A DNA stretch of 49,065 nucleotides from an uncultured Oscillospiraceae bacterium (lineage in GTDB: Bacteria; Bacillota; Clostridia; Oscillospirales; Acutalibacteraceae), in assembly GCA_900544375.1 (NCBI GenBank), contig UQUZ01000016.1, positions 1 to 49,065 of the forward strand. The letters are read 5' to 3'. The translations under genes and the position numbers were made by a program. The notes under the pieces were generated by a model. The model ran no database searches and had not been told where the DNA came from. It was given only the letters and a program-made list of their open reading frames with translations. Each line of letters begins with the position of its first letter. The stretch's first letter is position 1. This document shows positions 39,510-49,010 of this stretch, one piece after another.

Positions 39510-40863
39510 GGCTCTTGAAACGATTCAGCGTCATCATCTGCTGACGCCGGGTGCGGCGGTCATTGTCGCCGTTTCCGGGGGAGCGGATTCGATGGCGCTG
39601 CTCTTTTTTCTGAATGAAATCCGCGAGGAATTTCATCTGACGCTTTCAGCCGCCCATATTAACCACGGCCTGCGCGGTGCGGAGGCAGACCGGGATGAAT
39701 TGCTAGTGCGCAATACGTGCAAGCGGTTGAAAATTCCTCTATCTATCCTGCATACGGATGTGGCGCAGGAAGCAAAGCAAACGGGCGAGGGAATAGAGGA
39801 GTGTGGCAGGCGGGTTCGCTATGCCTATCTGGAGGCCTTGAATGAGCAAGCGCTCATTGCCACGGCACATACGCTGGATGATCAGTTGGAAACCTTCCTG
39901 ATGCATTTTGCGCGCGGCGCAGGACTGCATGGCCTGTGCGGCATTCCGGCAAAGCGAGGGCGGATTATCCGTCCACTGATCGGCTGCACGAGGGAGGAAA
40001 TCGAGGCTTATTGTGCGAAACGACAAATCCCTTATGTGATTGACAGCACCAACCTTTCTCATGACTATGTGCGCAACCGGGTGCGGCTGGAGATTGTGCC
40101 GGTGCTGAGGGGCATCAACCCCAATGTGCAGGAAGCTGCGCGCCGCTGCATGGATACTTTATCCGCCGACGATGTGCTTTTGGAGCGGCTTGCCTCACAG
40201 TCGCTTCAAAAGCTGAAAAAAGAAAACGGTTATCAGGCTGCGGAGCTGCTCGCTCAGGATAAAGCCCTGCGCACTAGGGTCATCGCGCAAATTCTGAGGG
40301 ATGAGGGATGCGCCCAGCCTGCCTACTGCCATATCGCATCGGTGGAGCAATTGTTGGCGCAGGGGAAGGGCTGTGTGCAGGTGGGCGGGGGCGTTACCGC
40401 TCGCGTCCGGCGCGGCGTGCTGGAGTTTCCGCAGGAGGATGCTGTGGCGCAAACTCCGCCGCTTGCCGTCCAACCGCTGGAATGGCCTGAAGCACAGGTT
40501 TTTGCATGGGCAGGAGGGCGGCTGGCGTTTTCTTTTGTTTACAAAAAAGATTTTGTAAAGATACAAAAAATTCATAAACACCAGTTGGCGAATTGCTTGG
40601 ATTATGATAGAATACATGGTAACCTGATTTTGCGGCAGCGCATTGCTGGCGACTGCCTGCGCCCAGCCGGAAGGGGCTGCACCAAAACCTTTAAGAATCT
40701 GTTTCAGGAGCTGGAGGTTCCACCGGAGAAGCGAAGCGGCATGCCTGTTTTGAGCGATGCTGCCGGCCCGGTGTGGGCCCCGTTTTTTGGTGTGGATGAA
40801 CGGGTTGCTGTCACGGGTCAAACGAATCAAATATTAATCATCACCAGCGGGGGGATACAATAG
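39499..40863 (+). CDS. tilS: tRNA(Ile)-lysidine synthetase
   Basis: A 454-residue enzyme that adds lysine to C34 of tRNA-Ile(CAU) so that it reads AUA. The PP-loop ATPase motif SGGADS is at 26-31, AHINHGLRGAEAD follows, and RNRVRLEIVPVL closes the core. The C-terminal TilS domain carries RIAGDCLRPAGRGCTKTFKNLF. ATG at 39499 overlaps the dnaB end, with GGAGAG upstream; a GTG one codon earlier is also possible. The final base of its stop is the first base of the hpt GTG. Confidence 0.95.
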   Translation: MKCRALETIQRHHLLTPGAAVIVAVSGGADSMALLFFLNEIREEFHLTLSAAHINHGLRGAEADRDELLVRNTCKRLKIPLSILHTDVAQEAKQTGEGIEECGRRVRYAYLEALNEQALIATAHTLDDQLETFLMHFARGAGLHGLCGIPAKRGRIIRPLIGCTREEIEAYCAKRQIPYVIDSTNLSHDYVRNRVRLEIVPVLRGINPNVQEAARRCMDTLSADDVLLERLASQSLQKLKKENGYQAAELLAQDKALRTRVIAQILRDEGCAQPAYCHIASVEQLLAQGKGCVQVGGGVTARVRRGVLEFPQEDAVAQTPPLAVQPLEWPEAQVFAWAGGRLAFSFVYKKDFVKIQKIHKHQLANCLDYDRIHGNLILRQRIAGDCLRPAGRGCTKTFKNLFQELEVPPEKRSGMPVLSDAAGPVWAPFFGVDERVAVTGQTNQILIITSGGIQ

Positions 40864-41405
40864 TGCGTGACGATATTGAGAAAATCCTGCTTAACGAGGA
40901 ATCCTTATCGGGCATTGTAAAAGAATTGGGCGCAAAAATCAGCGAGGATTATCGGGGAAAACGCCTGCTGATGATCAGCATCCTCAAAGGCTCCGTCGTA
41001 TTCATGGCGGATTTGATGCGTGCAATCACCATTCCCTGCCGCATCGATTTTATGGCGGTTTCCAGCTATGGTTCCGGCGTGAAAACGAGCGGCGTCGTCA
41101 AAATCGTAAAAGATTTGGATATTAATTTAGAGGGGTACGATCTTTTGATCGTGGAGGATATTCTAGACAGCGGCAAAACGCTCCACTACATACGCGAGAT
41201 TTTAACCTCCCGCAATCCCAAGAGCATCCGTATCTGCACGCTGCTTGATAAACCGGAGCGCCGTCAGGTTGACCTGGCTGCGGATTATGTGGGCGCGTGT
41301 GTGCCGGATGAATTTGTGGTGGGCTACGGCCTCGATTATGATGAAAAATATCGCAATCTTCCGTATGTGGGCGTGCTGAAGCCCTTCGTCTATGGCGGTA
41401 AATGA
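40863..41405 (+). CDS. hpt: Hypoxanthine phosphoribosyltransferase
   Basis: A 180-residue purine salvage enzyme converting hypoxanthine or guanine plus PRPP to IMP or GMP. The PRPP-binding loop is VEDILDSGKT (97-106), and LLMISILKGSVVFMADL and VGYGLDYDEKYRNLPYVG are family hallmarks. It starts with GTG overlapping the tilS stop by one base, with a GGGGGG ribosome site. The tilS-hpt-ftsH order is a classic Firmicute arrangement. Confidence 0.97.
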   Translation: MRDDIEKILLNEESLSGIVKELGAKISEDYRGKRLLMISILKGSVVFMADLMRAITIPCRIDFMAVSSYGSGVKTSGVVKIVKDLDINLEGYDLLIVEDILDSGKTLHYIREILTSRNPKSIRICTLLDKPERRQVDLAADYVGACVPDEFVVGYGLDYDEKYRNLPYVGVLKPFVYGGK

Positions 41406-41462
41406 TTGTATTGATGAAATCTGCCGTTTTGGGCAAGATAGCTGAAGGAGTGATTCATTAAC

Positions 41463-43442
41463 TTGGATAAGAAAAGGAACTGGCGTGTTTTCCTGCCGTA
41501 TTTGTTGCTGCCGGTCGTATTGATTCTGGCGCTGTCCTTCTTTACCACAACGCAAAACCGCGTAAAGACGGAATATTATCAGATTGTCCAGTATTTCGAT
41601 CAGGGTGAGGTAACCGCCTATCGTTTTAATTTAAGCAGCCGTGTGTTGGAATATCAGCTGAAAGGCAGCAATGAGTGGCAGAAATACACGGTTCCCAATG
41701 CCAACCTGTTCGTAGAAGATATCCACGAATCGGTGCGCGAATATAATAAAGCGCATCCAAATGCCCCTATCAAATATGATATGGAGGCAGGGAGTGCAAA
41801 TTCCTGGTGGGTAAGCCTTCTGCCGACGGCGTTGATGATTGTGCTGTTGATCGGCGGCCTGGTCTATATGACGCGCCGCATGAATCAGACGATGACCAAC
41901 GAGACGAACCGGACGATGAGCTTCGGCAAGGCGCGCGTCAAGCAGGTGAAGGATGAAAAGCGCAAAACCACTTTTGCCGACGTTGCGGGCGCGGATGAAG
42001 AGAAGGAAGAGCTCTCTGAAATCGTTGCTTTCCTCAAGGAGCCGCGTAAATTTAACGATTTAGGCGCAAGGATTCCGAAGGGCGTATTGCTCGTCGGCCC
42101 TCCCGGCACAGGTAAGACGCTGCTAGCCCGTGCGGTGGCAGGCGAGGCAAACGTGCCGTTTTTCTCGATTTCCGGCTCGGATTTTGTGGAAATGTATGTC
42201 GGCGTGGGCGCGTCTCGTGTGCGCGATTTGTTTGAGCAGGCCAAAAAGAATTCCCCGGCTATCATCTTCATTGATGAGATCGACGCGGTCGGCCGCCACC
42301 GTGGCGCCGGCATGGGCGGCGGGCATGATGAGCGCGAGCAGACGCTGAACCAGTTGCTCGTGGAGATGGATGGTTTTGGCGCGAACGAAGGCGTTATTAT
42401 CATTGCGGCCACCAACCGCCCGGATATCCTTGACCCGGCGCTGCTGCGTCCCGGTCGGTTTGACCGCCAGGTGACGGTCGGCTACCCGGATCTCAAGGGC
42501 CGCGAGGCGATTTTAAAGGTTCATGCAAAGGGCAAGCCCCTTGCGCCGGATGTAGATTTGAATGTGATTGCGCGCTCTACCGTCGGCTTTACGGGTGCGG
42601 ATCTTGAAAATCTTCTGAATGAGGCGGCGCTGTTAGCCGCGCGCCGTGATCAGAAGGCGATTACCATGACGGAGATCGAAGAAGCGACGATCAAGGTCGT
42701 TGTGGGCACAGAAAAGAAATCCCACAAGATGAGCAGCAAGGAGAAGAAGCTGACCGCTTACCATGAGGCGGGCCATGCGGTTGCAACCTTCTTTTTGGAG
42801 AGCCAGGACCCGGTGCATCAGATTTCGATCATCCCGCGTGGCATGGCGGGCGGTTATACGATGTCCATGCCTAAAGAGGATAAGAGCTACACCTCCAAAA
42901 ACGACATGCTTGATGAGCTTGTCGTCCTGCTCGGCGGTCGGGTGGCGGAGTCGCTGATTCTTGGCGATATTTCCACCGGCGCTTCTAATGATATCGAGCG
43001 TGCGACGGAGATCGCGCGCAAGATGGTCACAAAATACGGCATGAGCGAAGCGCTCGGCCCGATTGCTTTCGGCTCCGGGAATGACGAAGTGTTCCTCGGC
43101 CGTGACTTTAGCCATACGCGAAATTATTCTGAAAATGTGGCGTCTGAAATTGATGAAGAGATCAACCGCATCATCGTGAACGCCTATAACCGTTGCCGTT
43201 CCATTTTGGAGGAGCATCAGGATAAGCTGCATAAGGTTGCCCATTACTTGTATAACCATGAAAAAGTGGATGGCGACCTCTTCAAAGAGCTCATGACGAA
43301 TGACGCGCTTGAAATAGAGCCGATGGTAGAGGCAGATGCGCTTTCTGAACAGGAAGAAAGCCCGGCTGATGAGGCAAACGCGCCGGATCAGATCGGGCAG
43401 AATGCAGAATCCGCAGAGGAACAGTCGCCTCAAAACGACTGA
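41463..43442 (+). CDS. ftsH: ATP-dependent zinc metalloprotease FtsH
   Basis: A 659-residue membrane-anchored AAA protease that degrades damaged and regulatory membrane and cytosolic proteins. Two transmembrane helices (about 8-28 and 117-140) flank an external domain. The AAA module has Walker A GPPGTGKT (212-219), Walker B IIFIDEIDAVG and SRH NRPDILDPALLRPGRFDRQ. The protease site is HEAGH (434-438). The C-terminal 45 residues are an acidic tail. The start is TTG at 41463, after AAGGAG. Closed by a terminator. Confidence 0.97.
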   Translation: MDKKRNWRVFLPYLLLPVVLILALSFFTTTQNRVKTEYYQIVQYFDQGEVTAYRFNLSSRVLEYQLKGSNEWQKYTVPNANLFVEDIHESVREYNKAHPNAPIKYDMEAGSANSWWVSLLPTALMIVLLIGGLVYMTRRMNQTMTNETNRTMSFGKARVKQVKDEKRKTTFADVAGADEEKEELSEIVAFLKEPRKFNDLGARIPKGVLLVGPPGTGKTLLARAVAGEANVPFFSISGSDFVEMYVGVGASRVRDLFEQAKKNSPAIIFIDEIDAVGRHRGAGMGGGHDEREQTLNQLLVEMDGFGANEGVIIIAATNRPDILDPALLRPGRFDRQVTVGYPDLKGREAILKVHAKGKPLAPDVDLNVIARSTVGFTGADLENLLNEAALLAARRDQKAITMTEIEEATIKVVVGTEKKSHKMSSKEKKLTAYHEAGHAVATFFLESQDPVHQISIIPRGMAGGYTMSMPKEDKSYTSKNDMLDELVVLLGGRVAESLILGDISTGASNDIERATEIARKMVTKYGMSEALGPIAFGSGNDEVFLGRDFSHTRNYSENVASEIDEEINRIIVNAYNRCRSILEEHQDKLHKVAHYLYNHEKVDGDLFKELMTNDALEIEPMVEADALSEQEESPADEANAPDQIGQNAESAEEQSPQND

Positions 43443-43463
43443 CGCTCTATCAATCCTGACGAC

Positions 43464-43510
43464 AGAGCCTGAAACCGTCGGTTTTCCCGGCGTGGTTCGG
43501 GCTCTTTTTC
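43464..43510 (+). terminator. Terminator of the RNase J-to-ftsH cluster
   Basis: AGAGCC (43464-43469) pairs with GGCTCT (43500-43505), with an inner GAA/CC pairing, then a T run. It lies 22 bases after the ftsH stop. Confidence 0.75.
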
Positions 43511-43852
43511 CACGTTTGGAGGCGTGTGGAACGGTCAGGGAGCAAGCAATGTGATCAACGTGTTCAACCCTGCGCTGTAGCGCGTTCAGCATAATCTATA
43601 TAGATCATTTTCATCAGGAGTATCACATATATTACGCTGTTGGACCCTTTTGAGGAATCCGCGCCGGATGAACCTTAAATTAACACAGCCGTTCCCTTGC
43701 CCTTGACACAGACCTAAGATATCGTGTAAAGTAGTATTCTGAAAAAAGGAAATTTTTGTTTTGACTCTCCCGGATGGGAAAGAGAAAGCGAATCTAGGGC
43801 TTTGCTATGTGTGTTTCGCCCAAAGAGGAATCGCGAAAGGATGACCAGTTAC
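43511..43852. other. Intergenic stretch between ftsH terminator and topoisomerase pair
   Basis: About 340 bases. It contains a TGCGCT/AGCGCG mini-hairpin near 43571-43584, a 12-bp AT palindrome ATCTATATAGAT (43594-43605), the topoisomerase promoter, and a small TCCC/GGGA hairpin near 43769. No gene with a normal start codon was found. Confidence 0.5.
43703..43730 (+). promoter_or_regulatory. Promoter of the topoisomerase operon
   Basis: Consensus TTGACA (43703-43708), 16-base spacer, TGTAAA (43725-43730). The leader is about 115 bases. Confidence 0.55.
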
Positions 43853-45844
43853 ATGCCCAAAAAGAAAGCCAGCTATGGCAATGAAAATATCACATCGCTC
43901 AAAGGCGCGGACCGGGTGCGCAAGCGTCCGGCCGTTATCTTTGGCTCTGACGGGCTGGAGGGCTGCGAGCACTCGATTTTTGAAATCCTCTCCAACTCCA
44001 TTGACGAGGCGCGCGAGGGTTTTGGCGATCGGATTATGGTAACTCGTTATATAGACGGCTCCATTGAAGTGCAGGATTTTGGCCGCGGTATTCCGATGGA
44101 TTATAATGAAAATGAAGCGAAGTTTAATTGGGAGCTTGTTTTCTGCGAGCTTTATGCCGGCGGAAAATATAACACCAACGACAGCGACGGCAGCTATGAA
44201 TACTCCCTCGGCCTGAATGGACTGGGCCTCTGCGCAACGCAGTATTCCTCGGAATATATGGACGCAGAGGTGCATCGGGACGGCTGGTGCTATAAAATGC
44301 ACTTTGAGCATGGCGAACCCGCCGGAGAGCTCGTCAAGGAGCCATATCAAAAGAAGGATACCGGCTCCACGATTCGCTGGCGGCCCGATCTCAAGGTGTT
44401 TACGGATATCAATGTGCCGCTGGAATATTATCAGGAGACAATCATGCGGCAGTCCGTTGTCAATGCCGGAGTACGCTTTATCCTGCGGGATCAGACGGAG
44501 AAGGGTTTTGCAACCTACGAGTATTTTTACGAAAACGGTATTTCCGATTATGTGAAGGAATTTGCTGGGGAGGATGCATTCAGCAGCGTGCAGTTCTGGC
44601 AGACGGAGCGCAAGGGCCGCGATCGGGCGGACAAGCCTGATTATAAGGTGAAAATTAATGCGGCGCTTTGCTTTTCAAACAAGAAGCAGAGAAAGGAGTA
44701 TTACCACAACTCCAGCTTCCTGGAGCACGGCGGCGCGCCGGAAAAGGCCGCGCGCAGTGCCTTTGTCTCTCAAATCGACGCTTACCTCAAGCAAAACGGG
44801 AAATATCTCAAGAGCGATAGCAAAATAAGCTTTCAGGATGTGGAGGATTGTTTGATCCTCGTCATATCCTCCTTCTCCACGCAGACATCCTATGAAAACC
44901 AAACGAAGAAGGCCATTACCAACAAATTCATCCAGGAGGCCATGACGGAGTTCCTGCGCCATCAGTTGGAGGTCTATTTTATTGAAAACCGCCTAGAGGC
45001 AGATAAGATCGTCGAGCAGGTGCTCATCAATATGCGCAGCCGTATTAAGGCGGAGACAACAAGGCAAAACCTCAAAAAAACGCTGCAAAGCTCCAACGAT
45101 ATGACCAATCGCGTGGCTAAATTTGTTGACTGCCGCAGCAAGGATGTTGGGCAGCGAGAGCTGTTCATCGTGGAGGGCGATTCGGCGCTCGGCTCCTGTA
45201 AGCAGGCGCGCGATCCGGATTTTCAGGCAATCATCCCGTTGCGCGGCAAAATCCTCAACTGCTTAAAATGTGAATACGATAAGATATTTAAAAGCGAGAT
45301 TATTACGGACCTCATAAAAATCCTCGGCTGCGGCGTAGAGGTGAGAAGCAAGGCGAGCAAGGAGCTTTCTTCCTTCAATCTAGATTTGCTGCGGTGGAAT
45401 AAAGTGATTATCTGCACGGATGCCGACGTGGATGGCTTTCAGATCCGTACCCTCGTGCTCACAATGATTTACCGCCTGATGCCGACACTCATCGACGAGG
45501 GGAAGGTATTCATCGCGGAATCTCCCTTATATGAAATCAATCATAAAGGCCAGACCTGGTTCGCCTATACCGAGAAGGAGAAGGCAGCTGTGCTCGCAGA
45601 GCTTGGCGACTGCCGCCCCAAGCCGGATATCCAGCGCTCCAAGGGCCTTGGTGAAAATGACGCGGATATGATGAGCCTCACCACGATGAACCCTGCCACG
45701 CGCAGACTCATCCAGATCGAGCCGGATGCGGCGGAAGCAACCTCTCAGATGTTCGATATGCTGCTGGGCAACAATCTGGCGGCACGCAAAACACATATTG
45801 CGGATAACGGGCATCTGTATCTTGATTTAACGGATGTTAGCTGA
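43853..45844 (+). CDS. Divergent type IIA topoisomerase B subunit (ParE/GyrB-like)
   Basis: A 663-residue ATPase subunit. The GHKL pocket is present (EILSNSIDEA with Asn48, DFGRGIP, GLNGLGLCATQ), as are the transducer and TOPRIM domains: Glu441 in VEGDSA, Asp523/525/527 in TDADVDG, and RSKGLGE near the C terminus. Some usually strict motifs differ: EGDSALGSCKQARD in place of EGDSAGGSAKQGRD, and GLNGLG for GLHGVG. So this is the second, clostridial-type pair rather than gyrase. ATG at 43853 is preferred, 10 bases after AAAGG; the ATG at 43841 abuts that site. It forms a working enzyme with the next gene, probably decatenating or relaxing DNA. Confidence 0.85.
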   Translation: MPKKKASYGNENITSLKGADRVRKRPAVIFGSDGLEGCEHSIFEILSNSIDEAREGFGDRIMVTRYIDGSIEVQDFGRGIPMDYNENEAKFNWELVFCELYAGGKYNTNDSDGSYEYSLGLNGLGLCATQYSSEYMDAEVHRDGWCYKMHFEHGEPAGELVKEPYQKKDTGSTIRWRPDLKVFTDINVPLEYYQETIMRQSVVNAGVRFILRDQTEKGFATYEYFYENGISDYVKEFAGEDAFSSVQFWQTERKGRDRADKPDYKVKINAALCFSNKKQRKEYYHNSSFLEHGGAPEKAARSAFVSQIDAYLKQNGKYLKSDSKISFQDVEDCLILVISSFSTQTSYENQTKKAITNKFIQEAMTEFLRHQLEVYFIENRLEADKIVEQVLINMRSRIKAETTRQNLKKTLQSSNDMTNRVAKFVDCRSKDVGQRELFIVEGDSALGSCKQARDPDFQAIIPLRGKILNCLKCEYDKIFKSEIITDLIKILGCGVEVRSKASKELSSFNLDLLRWNKVIICTDADVDGFQIRTLVLTMIYRLMPTLIDEGKVFIAESPLYEINHKGQTWFAYTEKEKAAVLAELGDCRPKPDIQRSKGLGENDADMMSLTTMNPATRRLIQIEPDAAEATSQMFDMLLGNNLAARKTHIADNGHLYLDLTDVS

Positions 45845-45899
45845 TTCGGGAAACGGAACATCCGATTTTCTCAGGCTGTGAAAGGATGGACATTTTATT

Positions 45900-48143
45900 A
45901 TGGCTCCCAGAAAAAGCAAAAAGAATCCGGTAAAAAAGAATGAGATCAATTTAAACGCCCATATTCTCGGCGCGGGCGAGGTAGTCAATCAGCGCATTAC
46001 AGATACGCTGGAAACAAACTATATGCCTTATGCGATGAGCGTGATTTTATCCCGCGCGATCCCGGAGATCGACGGCTTTAAGCCCTCACATCGGAAGATT
46101 TTATACACAATGTATAAGATGGGGCTTTTGACCGGTTCCCGTACCAAATCGGCCAATATCGTCGGCAGCACGATGAAGCTCAACCCCCATGGCGACGCGG
46201 CGATTTATGATACCATGGTGCGCCTCTCCCGCGGGTATGAGGCGCTTTTGCACCCATATGTTGATTCCAAGGGGAATTTCGGTAAAGCGTATTCCCGTGA
46301 TATGCAGTGGGCTGCCTCCCGTTATACCGAGGCAAAGCTCGATCCGCTCTGCAATGAGCTGTTCCGTGATATTGATAAAGATACGGTTGATTTCGTGGAT
46401 AATTACGACGGAAAATTAAAAGAGCCGACGTTGCTTCCGGTTACCTTCCCGTCGATCCTGGTCAACGCAAATACGGGCATCGCCGTCGGTATGGCAAGCT
46501 CTATCTGCCCCTTCAATCTTAAAGAAGTCTGCGAAACGGCAATTGCTCTGATGCAGGATGAAGAGCACGATGTGGCCGACACACTCAAAGCGCCGGATTT
46601 TACGGGCGGCGGCCGGATCCTCTACGACCGCGCGGAGATGGAAAATATCTACCGCACCGGCCGCGGCGGCATTCGTGTGCGTGCAAAATACGCCTATGAT
46701 AAGGAAAATAACTGTATCGATGTGACCCAGATCCCGCCGACCACCACAATCGAGGCGATTATCGATAAGATCATCGACCGCGTCAAGGCCGGCGTGATTC
46801 GTGAGATCAGCGATGTGCGCGATGAAACCGGCCTTGCCGGTATGAAGCTGACCATTGATCTCAAGCGCGGCGTAGACCCGGAGAAGCTCATGCAGAAGCT
46901 TTTCCGTATCACGCCGCTGGAGGATACGTTTTCCTGCAACTTCAATGTGTTGATCGCCGGAGTGCCGCGCGTGCTGGGTGTGAAAGAGCTGCTCAATGAA
47001 TGGATCGCCTTCCGCGTAGAATGCGTGCGTAGGCGCACTTTTTACGATCTGACCAAGAGCAAGGATAAGCTGCATTTATTGCAGGGCCTTGCGAAAATCC
47101 TGCTGGATATCGACAAGGCGATCCGGATCATCCGCCAGACGGAGGAGGAGAGCGAGGTTGTCCCCAACCTGATGATCGGATTCGGCATTGATGAGGTTCA
47201 GGCAGAATATGTGGCGGAGATTAGGCTGCGCCATTTAAACCGTGAGTATATTCTCAAGCGGACGGATGAAACTGGCAAGCTAGAGCAGGAGATTGCGGAA
47301 ATGGAGGATATCCTTGCCCACCGCCGGAAAATCCAGCAGATCATCATCGGCGAATTGCGCGATGTAATTGAAAAATATAGCCAACCCCGCCGCAGCGAGC
47401 TGGTCTATGCGGCGGATATCGTCGTGGAGGAGGAAGAGGAGGATACGCCGGATTACCCCGTGCATCTTTTCCTCACGCGCGATGGCTATTTCAAAAAGAT
47501 TACGCCGCTTTCCCTGCGCATGAGTGGGGAGCAGAAGCTCAAGGATGGTGATGAGATTACACAGACGATGGAATCCACAAACAACCGCGAGCTTTTATTC
47601 TTTACAAACCGCTGCCAGGTTTATAAGGCGAAGATCGCGGATTTTGACGATACGAAGGCGAGCGTCCTCGGCGATTTCATCCCCGCAAAGCTGGGAATGG
47701 AGGAGGGGGAGAACGTTATCTATATGGCTGTGACGAAGGATTACAGCGGATTTATGCTTTTCTTTTTTGAAAACGGTAAGGTTGCCAAGGTGGAGCTTTC
47801 CGCCTATGAAACAAAGACGAACCGCAAAAAGCTTGTGAAGGCCTATTCCAATAAATCCCTGCTGGCAGCCGCCCGGTTCGCTGCGGAGGATTGCGAGCTT
47901 GTGCTTCAATCGAGCGCTGGGAGACTATTATTGTTGCATACAGGCGCTATTGCCCCCAAATCGACCAAGGATACCATCGGTGTGGCTGTGATGACGCTCA
48001 AGCGCGGCCAGAAGCTCCTGCATGTGCGGGATTACCGCGAAGGGGAGTTTGCAAAGCCCCACCGCTACCGCACGAAAAATTTGCCCGCCGCGGGCGCGCT
48101 TCTGAGCGCCGAGGATGAGGGCGAGCAGCTTGCATTAAAATAG
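45900..48143 (+). CDS. Divergent type IIA topoisomerase A subunit (ParC/GyrA-like)
   Basis: A 747-residue DNA-cutting subunit. The winged-helix core includes MPYAMSVILSRAIPEIDGFKP, and the active-site tyrosine is Tyr142 in ASRYTEAKL. The quinolone-pocket helix reads NPHGDAAIYDTMVR, with Ala100 at the position of GyrA Ser83. A coiled-coil gate (about 400-480) leads to a shortened C-terminal domain (about 500-740) with only loosely recognisable beta-pinwheel strands and no GyrA box, which argues against supercoiling activity. The N terminus is Lys/Arg-rich. It lies 55 bases after the B subunit; AAAGGATGG is the ribosome site. Confidence 0.87.
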   Translation: MAPRKSKKNPVKKNEINLNAHILGAGEVVNQRITDTLETNYMPYAMSVILSRAIPEIDGFKPSHRKILYTMYKMGLLTGSRTKSANIVGSTMKLNPHGDAAIYDTMVRLSRGYEALLHPYVDSKGNFGKAYSRDMQWAASRYTEAKLDPLCNELFRDIDKDTVDFVDNYDGKLKEPTLLPVTFPSILVNANTGIAVGMASSICPFNLKEVCETAIALMQDEEHDVADTLKAPDFTGGGRILYDRAEMENIYRTGRGGIRVRAKYAYDKENNCIDVTQIPPTTTIEAIIDKIIDRVKAGVIREISDVRDETGLAGMKLTIDLKRGVDPEKLMQKLFRITPLEDTFSCNFNVLIAGVPRVLGVKELLNEWIAFRVECVRRRTFYDLTKSKDKLHLLQGLAKILLDIDKAIRIIRQTEEESEVVPNLMIGFGIDEVQAEYVAEIRLRHLNREYILKRTDETGKLEQEIAEMEDILAHRRKIQQIIIGELRDVIEKYSQPRRSELVYAADIVVEEEEEDTPDYPVHLFLTRDGYFKKITPLSLRMSGEQKLKDGDEITQTMESTNNRELLFFTNRCQVYKAKIADFDDTKASVLGDFIPAKLGMEEGENVIYMAVTKDYSGFMLFFFENGKVAKVELSAYETKTNRKKLVKAYSNKSLLAAARFAAEDCELVLQSSAGRLLLLHTGAIAPKSTKDTIGVAVMTLKRGQKLLHVRDYREGEFAKPHRYRTKNLPAAGALLSAEDEGEQLALK

Positions 48144-48171
48144 GCGCCAAACATAGAAAGAAGGCATTCCT

Positions 48172-48957
48172 ATGGTCATTGATGTACATGCACATATCTT
48201 TCCAGAAAAAATTGCGCGCAAGGCAACGGATAATATCGGCCGTTTTTACGGCTGTTCCATGGCGGCGGACGGCACGGTGGAAAACCTTCTGCGCTGGGGC
48301 GACCAATATGGGGTGGATCGTTTTGTGGTGCACTCTGTGGCGACCACGGCGAAGCAGGTGGATTCCATCAACGCTTTTCTCGCGGAGCAGGTGCAGTCTA
48401 ATCCGAGCCGCCTGATCGGCTTTGCCGCTCTGCACCCAGAGAGTAACCGGATTCCTCAGCAGGTGGAAGAGGCGCTTCAGATGGGGCTTACCGGCGTGAA
48501 GCTTCATCCGGATTTTCAGGAATTCCACATCGACGACGAAAAAGCTTTCCCGATCTATGAGGCGATTGAGGGGCGCATGCCCCTGCTCGTACACACGGGC
48601 GACAGCCGCACGGAGTATTCCAAGCCCTGGCGGCTTGCAAAAATCCTAGACCGGTTCCCAAAGCTCAATGTGATCGCGGCACATTTCGGCGGATATTCTG
48701 AGTGGGAAAACGGCGCGTTGAGTCTTGCGCTGAAGAATGTGTATGTGGATACCTCCAGCAGCCAGTTCGCGCTCACACCGCATCAGGTGCGGGAGCTGAT
48801 CGATATTTTCGGCGCAGATCATGTGCTGTTTGGGACGGATTACCCAATGTGGAATCCGGGCGAGGAGCTAAAGAAGCTCGCGCTTGTGCCGATGACGCAG
48901 GAGGAGCGAGAAATGATCCTGCATGGGAATATGGAACGGCTGCTGGCAAGCTATTAG
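48172..48957 (+). CDS. Amidohydrolase-2 family metal-dependent hydrolase
   Basis: A 261-residue TIM-barrel hydrolase of the amidohydrolase 2 (ACMSD/gamma-resorcylate decarboxylase-like) family. Metal ligands: HAH (6-8) in VIDVHAHIFPE, the KLHPD strand, VHTGD, AHFGG and the final Asp in FGTDYPMW. Members are decarboxylases or hydrolases; the substrate cannot be named. It follows the topoisomerase A subunit by 28 bases with AGAAGG as ribosome site, so probably shares its transcript. No relation of function to the topoisomerase is evident. Confidence 0.87.
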   Translation: MVIDVHAHIFPEKIARKATDNIGRFYGCSMAADGTVENLLRWGDQYGVDRFVVHSVATTAKQVDSINAFLAEQVQSNPSRLIGFAALHPESNRIPQQVEEALQMGLTGVKLHPDFQEFHIDDEKAFPIYEAIEGRMPLLVHTGDSRTEYSKPWRLAKILDRFPKLNVIAAHFGGYSEWENGALSLALKNVYVDTSSSQFALTPHQVRELIDIFGADHVLFGTDYPMWNPGEELKKLALVPMTQEEREMILHGNMERLLASY

Positions 48958-48987
48958 GTGAAAACCATAGAGCGTAATCATAAAAGT

Positions 48988-49010
48988 AAAAGCCCGCAGG
49001 CCTCTATCTG
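48988..49010 (+). terminator. Left arm of an interrupted terminator
   Basis: AAAAGCCCGCAGGCC (48988-49002) looks like the left arm of a strong Rho-independent terminator placed 31 bases after the amidohydrolase stop. Its complementary right arm is missing before the insertion-sequence-like end begins at about 49011. The arm is seen; the interruption is inferred. Confidence 0.4.

Noticed and set aside
43594..43605. ATCTATATAGAT palindrome upstream of the topoisomerase genes as an operator
   Set aside because: It lies about 100 bases upstream of the promoter in AT-rich DNA, and a single 12-bp palindrome of this composition is weak evidence.
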